Shown piece by piece: positions 20,309 to 28,593 of a stretch of DNA of 64,000 bases. Position numbers and translations under genes: made by a program. The notes beneath the pieces were generated by a model. That model was not told where the DNA came from, did not search any database, and was given only the letters and a program-made list of their open reading frames with translations. Position 1 is the first letter of the stretch. Each line of letters opens with the position of its first letter. Source of the stretch: Massilia sp. R2A-15 (GTDB lineage Bacteria; Pseudomonadota; Gammaproteobacteria; Burkholderiales; Burkholderiaceae_D); NCBI RefSeq assembly GCF_030704305.1, contig NZ_CP131935.1:2108001-2172000 (forward strand), in the 5' to 3' direction.

Positions 20309-20968
20309 TCATATCGGGTGACCCAGGTTGTCGGTCTTGAACGACTGGGTCTTGAACTTGTTCAGGAAGCCGACGAATTTGCCCTGCGTCGTCTCGACGA
20401 TGGTCGCGCCATCTTGCCAGATGGCGTTTTCGGCGTCGTGGCCGCCGCCCGGCGGATCGCCCTGGTTCTGATGGATGTTGTGAACGCCCATCCCCGTCGA
20501 GAATGGTTCCCCGAATACGTAAAAGCGCGCGCTCTGGGCGATGATGCCTTCGAGGTCGGTCAGGGCCTGGATGCCGGTGCCGCTGTTCCAGGGCGGGTTC
20601 CATCGCAGGAAGCGAAGCAGCCATGCAATGCAGCTGTTGTAGCGCACATTCCAGAACAGGATCGGCGGGTGCAGCACGCTCGACCTGATGTAGTCCATGG
20701 CGCCCGAAGTTGCGGTGGACGGAAGCGCATGCCAGCCGTCGGCCAGCGCCTTGAATGCGGCGAAGTCCTGCGCACGGATATGGACGATCCGCCACTGCAC
20801 GCCGTCGGGCATGAATTTGGGGTCCACATCGATCGCGCAGTGATACTCGCCCGCCGGCGTGTGGATGATGACGTTGCCGTGGTAGTAGCGGCCAAAATTG
20901 TCCGGCGGGTCGCGGAAATAATTCGATTTCGGACCGATCACCAGGCCATAACCATTGGTAAGTCCCAT
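20309..20968 (-). CDS. DUF2278 family protein
   Basis: 219 residues. The start at 20968 is set by a strong GGGAGG ribosome binding site and by the family N-terminus, MGLTNGYGLVIGPKSNYFRD; the frame stays open 83 codons further upstream but those residues are not family-like. HGNVIIHTPAGEYHCAIDVD and the C-terminal GVHNIHQNQGDP with a WQDGATIV strand match DUF2278 (YukJ-like) proteins. Their role is not established to my knowledge. No signal peptide or membrane segment is seen. It is convergent with the small membrane protein. Confidence 0.8.
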   Translation of the reverse strand: MGLTNGYGLVIGPKSNYFRDPPDNFGRYYHGNVIIHTPAGEYHCAIDVDPKFMPDGVQWRIVHIRAQDFAAFKALADGWHALPSTATSGAMDYIRSSVLHPPILFWNVRYNSCIAWLLRFLRWNPPWNSGTGIQALTDLEGIIAQSARFYVFGEPFSTGMGVHNIHQNQGDPPGGGHDAENAIWQDGATIVETTQGKFVGFLNKFKTQSFKTDNLGHPI

Positions 20969-21116
20969 GCGCCTCCCGAAGAGTTCAGCCCACCAGTGAT
21001 TGACAGCGCCGGCGGCGAGAGGTTGCATCGGCGAGCGATGGATGACGCCGCCGCGCTTAGCGTTTATAGTAGCCGGATGCCCCGCCGGCGAGGCCCGCAA
21101 GCAACCAGGCTCGGCA

Positions 21117-23315
21117 ATGCCAGAACCCGCGACGAGTGACCGAATGGACAAACCCTCTGCCAGCATGCCCGACGCGCCCGTGTTCGCCGCCCACATCGAC
21201 CCGGCCAGTTCGATCATCTATTCGAACATGGAAGACGTCGTGTTCCACCTGGTGGTCGAGGGCGACGGGCGCTACCGCTTCCTGCTGGTCAATCCCGCGT
21301 TCCAGAAGGCCACCGGACTGCCGCCCGACCAGGTCGTCGGCAAGCTGGTCGACGAAGTGATTCCCGAGCCTTCGCGCTCGAAAGTGCTGGCGCAATACCG
21401 CGACGCGATCCGCAGCCACGCCACCCGTCGCTGGGAGGAAGTGACCGACTACCCGGCCGGGCGCAAGGTCGGCGCGGTGTCGGTGACGCCGGTGTTCGAC
21501 GGCTTCGGGCGCTGCACCGACCTGATCGGCACAGTGCACGACATCACCGAGCTGAAGCGGCGCGAGCAGCAACTGTCCGACGCCAACGCCGAATTGCAGC
21601 GCAGCCACGAATTGCTCACCAAGCTGGCCCAGCAGGTGCCGGGCGCCCTGTTCGAACTGGTGATGCAGCCCAATGGCCAATTGCATTGCAGGTACATCAG
21701 CGCGATGGCGCAGGAGCTGTTTGCCTTGTCGCCCGACCAGATCCGCGCCGACTGCACGCAGATGCTCGCGCACGCCACCCCGCGCGACCGCGCCCGGGTG
21801 CGCCGCGCACTGCGCCATTCGGCCGACACCCTGACGCCCTGGCGCATCGAGTTTCCGATCGAGCTGCCCGGCCAAGGCGTCCGCTGGCGCGAGTTCAACG
21901 CGAAGCCCACCCGCGACGCCGACGGTTCGACGGTCTGGCACGGCTTCATCCACGACATCAGCGAGCGCAAGCAGAACGAGCGCACCATCCGCGAATTCAA
22001 CGAAGCGCTCGAGCGCCGCGCCAACTACGACTCCCTGACCGGCCTGCCGAACCGGATGCTGTTTCGCGACCGGCTGGAGCAGGCCATCGAGCATGCCCGC
22101 GGCGGCGCCAGCGCCATGGCGGTGCTGTTCATCGACCTGGACCGCTTCAAGCAGGTCAACGACCTGCTCGGCCACGCTGTGGGCGACGCGCTGCTGGTGC
22201 AGGCGGCGCGCCGCATCGAGCAATGCGTGGCGCCGGGCGACACGGTGGCGCGCCTGGGCGGCGACGAGTTCATCGTGATCCTCACCGAATCGGCCGAACT
22301 GGCGCACATCGAGCGCACCGCCCAGCGCATCATCGACAAGCTGGCGCGGCCCTTCAAGCTCGACGAGGAATCGGCCTTCGTGTCGGCCAGCGTCGGCATC
22401 GCGCTGTATCCGGACGACGCGACGCAGCCGGAGGCGCTGATGCGCAGCGCCGACCAGGCGATGTACCGCGCCAAGGCGTCGGGCCGCAACCAGCTCAGCT
22501 TCTTCGAGCCGGCCATGCAGGAAGCGGCGATGCGGCGCATGGTGCTCGGGGTCGCGCTGCGCCAGGCGGTGCCGCGCCACGAGCTGGAACTGCACTTCCA
22601 GCCGGTGATGGACCTGGCCGGCGGCCGCATTGCGAAAGCCGAGGCGCTGCTGCGCTGGCGCCGTCCCGGCTTCCCGCTCGCCATGCCCGGCGAGTTCATC
22701 GACATCGCCGAGGAAACCGGCCTGATTCACGCTATCGGCAACTGGGTCTTCACTGAAGCGGTGAACTGGGCCAAGCGCTGGAGCGGGATGCTGGGCCGGC
22801 CGTTCCAGATCAGCATCAACAAGTCGCCGATCCAGTTCCAGGGCAGCGTTCACACGATGAACTGGATCGACCACTTGCGCAGCCTGGACATGCCGGCGAA
22901 CAGCATCTCGGTGGAGATCACCGAAGGCGTGCTGCTGAACCTGTCCGGCGATGTGCTCGACAAGCTGCACGAACTGCACTCGGGCGGCATCGAAGTGTCG
23001 ATCGACGACTTCGGCACCGGTTATTCGTCGATGTCCTACCTCAAGCGCCTGGAGATCGACTACCTGAAGATCGACCGCTCCTTCATCGCCGGCATGCTGC
23101 GCGAGCCCACCAGCCGCACCATCACCGAGACCATCATCGTGATGGCCCACAAGCTGGGCCTGAAGGTGATTGCGGAAGGGGTCGAGACCGACGCCCAGCG
23201 CGACTGGCTAAGGCGCAAGAAGTGCGACTATGCGCAGGGCTTCCTGTTCGCCCAGCCGATGCCGGCCCAGGAGTTCGAGCGGCTGCTGCTCGGGCAGCCG
23301 CCCGCTTCAGGCTGA
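21117..23315 (+). CDS. PAS-GGDEF-EAL cyclic-di-GMP enzyme
   Basis: About 732 residues from ATG 21117; ATG 21144 is equally possible, and earlier in-frame starts lack family-like sequence. A TATAGT hexamer at 21065-21070 may be the -10 element. Two PAS domains (about 35-150 and 165-285) precede GGDEF (about 290-460) and EAL (about 470-725). The cyclase motif RLGGDEFIVILTE and the phosphodiesterase motifs EALLRW and DDFGTGYSSMSYLKRL are intact. The inhibitory RxxD site is absent (APGD). There are no membrane segments. It is probably bifunctional or conditionally one of the two. Its last nine bases overlap the convergent tctA gene. Confidence 0.9.
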   Translation: MPEPATSDRMDKPSASMPDAPVFAAHIDPASSIIYSNMEDVVFHLVVEGDGRYRFLLVNPAFQKATGLPPDQVVGKLVDEVIPEPSRSKVLAQYRDAIRSHATRRWEEVTDYPAGRKVGAVSVTPVFDGFGRCTDLIGTVHDITELKRREQQLSDANAELQRSHELLTKLAQQVPGALFELVMQPNGQLHCRYISAMAQELFALSPDQIRADCTQMLAHATPRDRARVRRALRHSADTLTPWRIEFPIELPGQGVRWREFNAKPTRDADGSTVWHGFIHDISERKQNERTIREFNEALERRANYDSLTGLPNRMLFRDRLEQAIEHARGGASAMAVLFIDLDRFKQVNDLLGHAVGDALLVQAARRIEQCVAPGDTVARLGGDEFIVILTESAELAHIERTAQRIIDKLARPFKLDEESAFVSASVGIALYPDDATQPEALMRSADQAMYRAKASGRNQLSFFEPAMQEAAMRRMVLGVALRQAVPRHELELHFQPVMDLAGGRIAKAEALLRWRRPGFPLAMPGEFIDIAEETGLIHAIGNWVFTEAVNWAKRWSGMLGRPFQISINKSPIQFQGSVHTMNWIDHLRSLDMPANSISVEITEGVLLNLSGDVLDKLHELHSGGIEVSIDDFGTGYSSMSYLKRLEIDYLKIDRSFIAGMLREPTSRTITETIIVMAHKLGLKVIAEGVETDAQRDWLRRKKCDYAQGFLFAQPMPAQEFERLLLGQPPASG

Positions 23316-24830
23316 TTTCGCGGCCGCGCGCGAGGCCAGGCGCTCGGACAGGCGCGTGCGCGCCGGCGCCAGCATCGACCACACCAGCCCGAGCACCGCC
23401 AGCGTCATGATGGTGCCCACCAGGCCATTGCTCCAGAAGATATCGAGCCCGCCGCGCGAGGCCAGCATACTCTGGCGGAACGCGTCCTCGGCGCGGTCGC
23501 CCAGCACCAGCGCCAGCACCAGCGGCGCCAGCGGATAGTCGAGCTTCTTGAACACGTAGCCGACAATGCCGAAGGCCAGCATCAGCCAGATGTCGAATTC
23601 GGCGTTGTGCACGGTGAAGGCGCCGATCGCGCACACCACCAGGATCACCGGCGCGATGATCGAGAACGGGATGCGCAGGATCGCGGCGAACAGCGGCACC
23701 GAGGCCAGCACGATGATCAGGCCCGAGATATTCCCGAGGTACATGCTGGCGATCAGTCCCCAGACGAAGTCCTTCTGCTCGACGAACAGCAGCGGCCCTG
23801 GTTGCAGGCCCCAGATCATCAGGCCGCCCAGCAGCACGGCCGCGGTGGCCGACCCGGGAATGCCCAGCGCCAGCATCGGCAGCAAGGCGCTGGTGCCGGC
23901 CGCGTGCGCCGCCGTTTCGGGCGCCAGCACGCCTTCCACATTGCCCTTGCCGAAGCTGCTCGGGTCCTTCGACAGGTTCTTGGCCACGCCGTAGCCCATG
24001 AACGACGCCGCCGTCGCGCCGCCCGGCGTGATGCCGAGCCAGCAGCCGATCGCCGACGAACGCAGCAAGGTGGCGAAGTGGCGCGGCATCGCCTTCCACG
24101 TCTTGAGCACCACCTTCAGGTCGATCGCGCCGTTCTTGCCGCGGAAGGCCAGGCCCTCTTCGATCGTCATCAGGATTTCGCTGATCCCGAACAGGCCGAT
24201 CACGGCGACCAGGAAGTCGAAGCCGCGCAGCAGCACCGGCATGCCGAAGGTCATGCGCAGCGAACCGGAGATGGTGTCCAGGCCCACCGCCGCCAGCACG
24301 AAACCCACGCACATCGCCACGACGATCTTCGCCTTCGGCTCCTTGCCCATGCCGATAAAGCTGCAGAAGGTCAGGAAGTACACGGCGAAGAATTCGGGCG
24401 GCCCGAATCGCAGCGCGAACTTGGCCACCAGCGGCGCGAGGAAGGTAATCATCAGCACGCCGACCAGGGCGCCGATGAACGAGCCGGTGAAGGCGCTGGT
24501 CAGGGCCTCCCCTGCGCGCCCGTTCTGCGCCATCGGGTAGCCGTCGAAGGTGGTGGCGACCGACCAGGCTTCGCCCGGTATGTTGAACAGGATCGAGGTG
24601 ATCGCCCCGCCGAACAGCGCGCCCCAGTAGATACACGAGAGCAGGATGATCGCCGAAGTCGGATTCATCGTGAACGTCAGCGGCAGCAGGATCGCCACGC
24701 CGTTCGGGCCGCCCAGGCCGGGCAGCACGCCCACCACGATGCCAAGCAGGATACCGACGATCATCAGCCCGGTGTTCTGCCACGACAGCACGATCGAAAA
24801 ACCGTGCATCAATGCGTTGAAGTCATCCAT
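23307..24830 (-). CDS. Tripartite tricarboxylate transporter, large membrane subunit (TctA family)
   Basis: 507 residues with about 11-12 hydrophobic helices. LLGIVVGVLPGLGGPNGVA is the signature glycine-rich loop of TctA proteins; GGAITSILFNIPGEAWSVAT and GITPGGATAASFMGYG form the second repeat. With TctB and a periplasmic binding protein it imports carboxylates using an ion gradient. It is the last gene of a leftward aminotransferase-tctC-tctB-tctA run. The ribosome binding site is GGGGTAGG. Its stop lies inside the 3' end of the convergent GGDEF/EAL gene. Confidence 0.94.
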   Translation of the reverse strand: MDDFNALMHGFSIVLSWQNTGLMIVGILLGIVVGVLPGLGGPNGVAILLPLTFTMNPTSAIILLSCIYWGALFGGAITSILFNIPGEAWSVATTFDGYPMAQNGRAGEALTSAFTGSFIGALVGVLMITFLAPLVAKFALRFGPPEFFAVYFLTFCSFIGMGKEPKAKIVVAMCVGFVLAAVGLDTISGSLRMTFGMPVLLRGFDFLVAVIGLFGISEILMTIEEGLAFRGKNGAIDLKVVLKTWKAMPRHFATLLRSSAIGCWLGITPGGATAASFMGYGVAKNLSKDPSSFGKGNVEGVLAPETAAHAAGTSALLPMLALGIPGSATAAVLLGGLMIWGLQPGPLLFVEQKDFVWGLIASMYLGNISGLIIVLASVPLFAAILRIPFSIIAPVILVVCAIGAFTVHNAEFDIWLMLAFGIVGYVFKKLDYPLAPLVLALVLGDRAEDAFRQSMLASRGGLDIFWSNGLVGTIMTLAVLGLVWSMLAPARTRLSERLASRAAAKSA

Positions 24831-24842
24831 GCGCCTACCCCG

Positions 24843-25346
24843 TCAAAAACCCAGCAAATGTTCCAGCGGCCCTTTCGGCAGCGGCACCTTGAACGCGATT
24901 TCGAACACCCAGAACATCACGACGTTGATGGCCAGGCCGATTCCCGCCGATTTCCACCAGCTGAATTTGCCCACCAGCGCCATGAAAATCCCGATGAACA
25001 GCGCCGAGGCGACGTAGATGCCGGTGAACTTGATCGCCGCGATATACACCACCAGCGGCAGCAGCACGGTGGCCACCAGTTTCAGCTGGCCGCGCTCGAC
25101 GAAGGCCGAGCGGTCGTTCTTGCGCAAGGCCTGCCAGATCACCACCAGGCTGGCGGCAAAGATCGCAATCCCCATCCGCATCGGGAAATAGCCGGCTTGC
25201 GGACCGTCTTCGGCCCAGCCGGCGCCCAGCTTGTAGTTGCTGACGATCGCCAGCAGCCCGAACGCCGCCACCACCGCCCCCACCGTCAGTTCGGCGGTGC
25301 GCTTGGTGACGGCGATGTCCGCGCCTTCCAGGTTTTCCGCGCTCAT
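24843..25346 (-). CDS. Tripartite tricarboxylate transporter, small membrane subunit (TctB family)
   Basis: 167 residues with four hydrophobic segments, the TctB topology: TVGAVVAAFGLLAIV, MGIAIFAASLVVIW, LPLVVYIAAIKFTGIYVASALFIG and GLAINVVMFWVFEIAF. GPQAGYFPMRMG between helices one and two is typical. It begins one base after tctC stops and ends 12 bases before tctA, so it is translated with both. It has no activity of its own; it stabilises the transporter complex. Confidence 0.9.
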   Translation of the reverse strand: MSAENLEGADIAVTKRTAELTVGAVVAAFGLLAIVSNYKLGAGWAEDGPQAGYFPMRMGIAIFAASLVVIWQALRKNDRSAFVERGQLKLVATVLLPLVVYIAAIKFTGIYVASALFIGIFMALVGKFSWWKSAGIGLAINVVMFWVFEIAFKVPLPKGPLEHLLGF

Positions 25347-25347
25347 G

Positions 25348-26349
25348 TTATTGCGCCAGGAAGCCCGCGGCCTTCATGATTTCGCGGTGCGCCTGCTCGT
25401 CCTTGCCCATGTAGGCGCGCAGTTCGTCGCCCACCATGACGGTGGACTTGAGCGCATTCTTCTCGACGTAGGCCTTCCACTCCGGCGTCGCCACCACTTT
25501 CTGCAGAAGCTCCGTGTAGTACTTCGTCACCTCGGCCGGCACCTTTCCCGGCAACATGAACACGCGCAGCATCTGGTACTGCACGTCCAGGCCCTTCTCC
25601 TTGCAGGTCGGGACGTCGGCCCAGCTCTGGGTCTCGGTGACTTTCTCCTTGAACGAACTGCGCTGGTCGGCGAACAGGCACAGCGCGCGGTGCTGGCCGG
25701 CGCGCCACTGCGCGATCGACTCGGACGGGTTGTTGGTGTTCGAATCGATATGCTTGCCCGACAGCTGGGTGGCCGCCTCGCCGCCGCCCTTGTACGGAAT
25801 GTAGATGAACTTCACGCCCGCCTTCTTCTCGACCATCGCGGTGATGATGTGGTCCTCGCGTTTCGAGCTGGTGCCGCCCATCTTGTACTTGGCCGGCTCC
25901 TTCTTCACCGCGGCGAGGTAGTCCGCCGGCGTCTTGAACGGCGTGTCGCTGTTCACCCAGAGGATGAACTCGTCCTGCGCCACCATCGCCACCGGCGTCA
26001 GGTCGCGCCAGTTGAACGGCAGGCCGGTCGCCAGCGGCACCGTGTACAGGCCGGACGAAGAGACCACCATCCGGTGCGCGTCGCCCGGCGTGTTCTGAAT
26101 GTCGAGCAGTCCTTCCGCGCCGCTGGCGCCGGCCTTGTTCTGCACCACGATCGGCTGCTTCATCAGGTTGTGCTTGGCGATGATGCCCTGGATCGAGCGC
26201 GCCATCTGGTCGGTGGCGCCGCCCGCGCTGAACGGCACGATGAATTCGACCGGCTTGGTCGGCTCCCACGCGAAGGCCACGGCGGCGTGACACATGCCGA
26301 TGGCTAAACCTGCGATCGCGAGCGAATGCTTGAAGGTGAGGCTGTACAT
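25348..26349 (-). CDS. Tripartite tricarboxylate transporter substrate-binding protein (TctC/Bug family)
   Basis: 333 residues from ATG 26349, chosen because AGGAGA precedes it. A signal peptide (about 1-27, ending VAFA) leads to the mature EPTKPVEFIVPFSAGGATDQ, the conserved beta-strand and loop of Bug proteins. IYIPYKGGGEAATQLSGKHID is the second signature. It binds the carboxylate substrate in the periplasm and delivers it to TctA/TctB. Ligand residues cannot be read well enough to name the substrate. A palindromic repeat lies between this gene and the aminotransferase gene upstream. Confidence 0.93.
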   Translation of the reverse strand: MYSLTFKHSLAIAGLAIGMCHAAVAFAWEPTKPVEFIVPFSAGGATDQMARSIQGIIAKHNLMKQPIVVQNKAGASGAEGLLDIQNTPGDAHRMVVSSSGLYTVPLATGLPFNWRDLTPVAMVAQDEFILWVNSDTPFKTPADYLAAVKKEPAKYKMGGTSSKREDHIITAMVEKKAGVKFIYIPYKGGGEAATQLSGKHIDSNTNNPSESIAQWRAGQHRALCLFADQRSSFKEKVTETQSWADVPTCKEKGLDVQYQMLRVFMLPGKVPAEVTKYYTELLQKVVATPEWKAYVEKNALKSTVMVGDELRAYMGKDEQAHREIMKAAGFLAQ

Positions 26350-26401
26350 GGTCTGTCTCCTGTTCGGCTTGTGCCGTTTTATTAGGTGGTGCAACCCGCT
26401 T

Positions 26402-26471
26402 GTCGTACCTGCGAAGGCAGGTACCTACACTGAATTTGCTCAGCATGGGTACCTGCCTCCGCAGGTACGAC
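26402..26471. repeat. Pair of inverted REP-like palindromes
   Basis: Two 24-base units, at 26402-26425 and 26448-26471, are inverted copies of each other with one visible mismatch. Each is itself a palindrome built on GTACCTGC and GCAGGTAC around a short GAAG or CTCC centre. The 22-base spacer is AT-richer. This is the structure of a bacterial interspersed REP pair. It lies between the aminotransferase gene and tctC, on what should be one transcript, where it could protect the upstream mRNA or cut read-through into the transporter genes. Confidence 0.75.
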
Positions 26472-26482
26472 GATCTAAAACT

Positions 26483-27697
26483 TCAATCCAATTTATTAGC
26501 TAAAGCCGACTCCTGCAGCGAGCGCATCGCCGCCGCCACCCCGCCGGCCAGGTGCGGCACGCCCGCCAGCACCATGCCCATCTCGACGCCGGCCAGGGTG
26601 CCCATCAGGGTCAGGTCGTTGAAGTCGCCCAGGTGGCCAATGCGAAATACCCAGCCACTGAGCTTGCTCAGGCCCTGGCCGAGCGACATGTTGAAATTGG
26701 CGAGGATGACCTTGCGCAGCGCGTCGGCGTTGCAGCGTTCACCGTCGGCGCCGCGGGGCATGACCACCGCGGTCAGCGCGTCGCTGTATTCGTCCGGGTT
26801 CTGGCACAGGATCTCCAGGCCCCAGGCACGCACGCACTCGCGGGTCGCCTCGGCATGGCGCTTGTGGCGCGCGAACACGTTCTGCAAGCCTTCTTCGAGC
26901 AGCATGTCGCACGCTTCCGACAATCCATACAGCAGGTTGGTGGCCGGGGTGTAAGGCCAGAAGCCGTTCTTGTTCGCTTCGATGATCTCTTCCCAGCCCC
27001 AGAACGCGCGCGGCAGCCTGGCAGTGCGCGAGGCGGCAATCGCCTTTTGCGAGACGGCGTTGAACGACAGGCCGGGCGGCAGCATCAGCCCTTTCTGCGA
27101 GCCCGAGACAGTGACGTCGACACCCCACTCGTCGTGCCGGTAATCGATCGACCCCAGCGAGGAAATCGTATCGACCAGCAGCAGCGCGGGATGGCCGGCG
27201 CGGTCGATCGCGCGTCGCACGGCCGCGATGTCGGAAGTGACGCCGGTGGAAGTCTCGTTGTGTACCACGCACACCGCCTTTATCTGGTGGCCGGCATCGT
27301 CGAGCAGGCGCGCATGTACCCTGTCGGCATCGACGCCGCTGCGCCAGTCGTCGCCGATGAATTCGGGCTTGAGGCCGAGCTTCTCGGCCATCTTATTCCA
27401 CAACGAAGCGAAGTGGCCGGTCTCATACATCAGCACCGTGTCGCCGGGCGACAGCGTGTTCACCAGCGCGGCCTCCCAGGCGCCAGTGCCCGATGCGGGA
27501 TAAATGACGACGGGTTGGACGGTCTGGAAGATCTGGCCGATCTGGCCGAGGATCTTGCGGCCCAGCTGCTGAAACTCCGGGCCGCGATGGTCGATGGTCG
27601 GATAGTCCATCGCGCGCAGGATACGGTCGGGGACATTGGTCGGACCCGGAATCTGCAGGAAATGGCGGCCGGACGGATGGGAATTCAACTTCAGCAT
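26483..27697 (-). CDS. Class V aminotransferase, serine/alanine-glyoxylate type
   Basis: 404 residues. FLQIPGPTNVPDRILRAM is the characteristic N-terminus of alanine- and serine-glyoxylate aminotransferases. VIYPASGTGAWEAALVNTL, VVHNETSTGV and LLVDTISSLGS (Asp contacting the pyridine N) build the PLP site, and the Schiff-base Lys is in VSGSQKGLMLPPG. These enzymes move an amino group from Ser or Ala to glyoxylate, giving glycine. It is the first gene of the leftward operon with tctC, tctB and tctA, read from the AT-rich divergent promoter. The neighbouring 2-hydroxyacid dehydrogenase could supply glyoxylate; which donor it uses is not decided by sequence. Confidence 0.9.
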   Translation of the reverse strand: MLKLNSHPSGRHFLQIPGPTNVPDRILRAMDYPTIDHRGPEFQQLGRKILGQIGQIFQTVQPVVIYPASGTGAWEAALVNTLSPGDTVLMYETGHFASLWNKMAEKLGLKPEFIGDDWRSGVDADRVHARLLDDAGHQIKAVCVVHNETSTGVTSDIAAVRRAIDRAGHPALLLVDTISSLGSIDYRHDEWGVDVTVSGSQKGLMLPPGLSFNAVSQKAIAASRTARLPRAFWGWEEIIEANKNGFWPYTPATNLLYGLSEACDMLLEEGLQNVFARHKRHAEATRECVRAWGLEILCQNPDEYSDALTAVVMPRGADGERCNADALRKVILANFNMSLGQGLSKLSGWVFRIGHLGDFNDLTLMGTLAGVEMGMVLAGVPHLAGGVAAAMRSLQESALANKLD

Positions 27698-27752
27698 GGC
27701 GACTCCAGAGAGGGCGAACAGCTTCGAAATAATTCAACCAACAACGACTTTT

Positions 27753-27762
27753 TTGCATACAA
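27753..27762. promoter_or_regulatory. Possible GntR/FCD operator over the aminotransferase -10 box
   Basis: TTGCATACAA is a near-palindrome, symmetric at eight of ten positions, similar in form to the TTGTATACAA-like sites of FCD regulators. It overlaps the -10 element of the leftward promoter, where bound repressor would block transcription. The adjacent gntR-type gene is the natural candidate to bind it. Confidence 0.4.
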
Positions 27763-27786
27763 TATACTTAAATACATTCAAGTCAA
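27759..27786 (-). promoter_or_regulatory. Sigma-70 promoter for the aminotransferase-tct operon
   Basis: On the minus strand TTGACT (27786-27781) and TATTGT (27764-27759) are separated by 16 bases. They lie in a strongly AT-rich region of about 185 bases, unlike the GC-rich surroundings. The predicted transcript starts about 50-55 bases before the aminotransferase ATG. Confidence 0.6.
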
Positions 27787-27838
27787 GCAATTTTTGCAGA
27801 CGCCGCAATGCATAAGAAAAACTAAGTCATTGATTTTC

Positions 27839-27866
27839 TTGATATTCCTTATTAATAGCCTAAAAT
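27839..27866 (+). promoter_or_regulatory. Sigma-70 promoter for the gntR-dehydrogenase operon
   Basis: TTGATA (27839-27844), 16 bases, then TAAAAT (27861-27866), about 20 bases before the regulator's ATG. It is back to back with the leftward promoter, so one regulator binding between them could control both operons. Confidence 0.55.
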
Positions 27867-27885
27867 ATAATAAGAATCACATCAT

Positions 27886-28590
27886 ATGCAAATGGACGTG
27901 AACAGCGCAGAGCAGAACCTACCGCCGGTCCCCATCGACCGCCAGGGCCTGGCGTCCGCGGTGACGGCGCGCCTGCGCGACATGATCACCGAAGGCACGC
28001 TGGCGCCCGGCACGCGTTTGAACGAACGCGTGCTGTGCGAGCAGCTGATGGTCTCGCGCACCCCGCTGCGCGAAGCGTTCAAGGTGCTGGCCGGCGAAGG
28101 CCTGGTCGAACTCTTGCCCAACCGCGGCGCCGCCGTGGCCGAACTGTCGGTCGACGATATCGCGCAGACGTTCGAAGTGATGGGCGCGCTCGAGGGCCTC
28201 TCGGGTCAACTGGCGTGCGAACGCATCACCGAAGCGGAAGTCACCGAGATCCGCGCGCTGCATTACGAGATGCTGGCGGCGCATGCGCGGCGCGACCTGG
28301 CTGCGTACTACAAGATCAATCACGTCATCCACGACCGCATCAACGCCGCCGCCGGCAACGCGGTGCTGACCAACACCTACCAGCAGATGAACGCGCGTAT
28401 CCAGAACCTGCGCTTCCGCTCGAACTTCAACCAGGACAAGTGGGATGCCGCAATGAAGGAGCACGGCGCCATGCTCGATGCGCTGGACCGGCGCGACGGC
28501 GCCGCCTTGCGCGCGATCCTGGAACACCACCTCCAAACCAAGCGCGACACGGTCCTCGCCGACCTGCGCCCAGCCAAGGCACTGCCCTAG
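27886..28590 (+). CDS. GntR-family transcriptional regulator (FCD subfamily)
   Basis: 234 residues. The N-terminal winged helix (about 20-90) has ITEGTLAPGTRLNERVLCEQ and VSRTPLREAFKVLAGEGLVE, the recognition region of GntR proteins. The C-terminal FCD effector domain (about 95-225) has metal-site His residues in YYKINHVIHDRI and a late EHH. FCD regulators sense small acids such as glycolate, lactate or citrate. It heads the rightward operon and is divergent from the aminotransferase gene, so it most likely controls both. A second ATG at 27892 is possible. Confidence 0.9.
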   Translation: MQMDVNSAEQNLPPVPIDRQGLASAVTARLRDMITEGTLAPGTRLNERVLCEQLMVSRTPLREAFKVLAGEGLVELLPNRGAAVAELSVDDIAQTFEVMGALEGLSGQLACERITEAEVTEIRALHYEMLAAHARRDLAAYYKINHVIHDRINAAAGNAVLTNTYQQMNARIQNLRFRSNFNQDKWDAAMKEHGAMLDALDRRDGAALRAILEHHLQTKRDTVLADLRPAKALP

Positions 28591-28593
28591 CCC

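Noticed and set aside
20969..21217. N-terminal 83-codon extension of the DUF2278 gene
   Set aside because: A strong GGGAGG site and the family N-terminus mark ATG 20968; the extension overlaps the upstream region of the divergent GGDEF/EAL gene.
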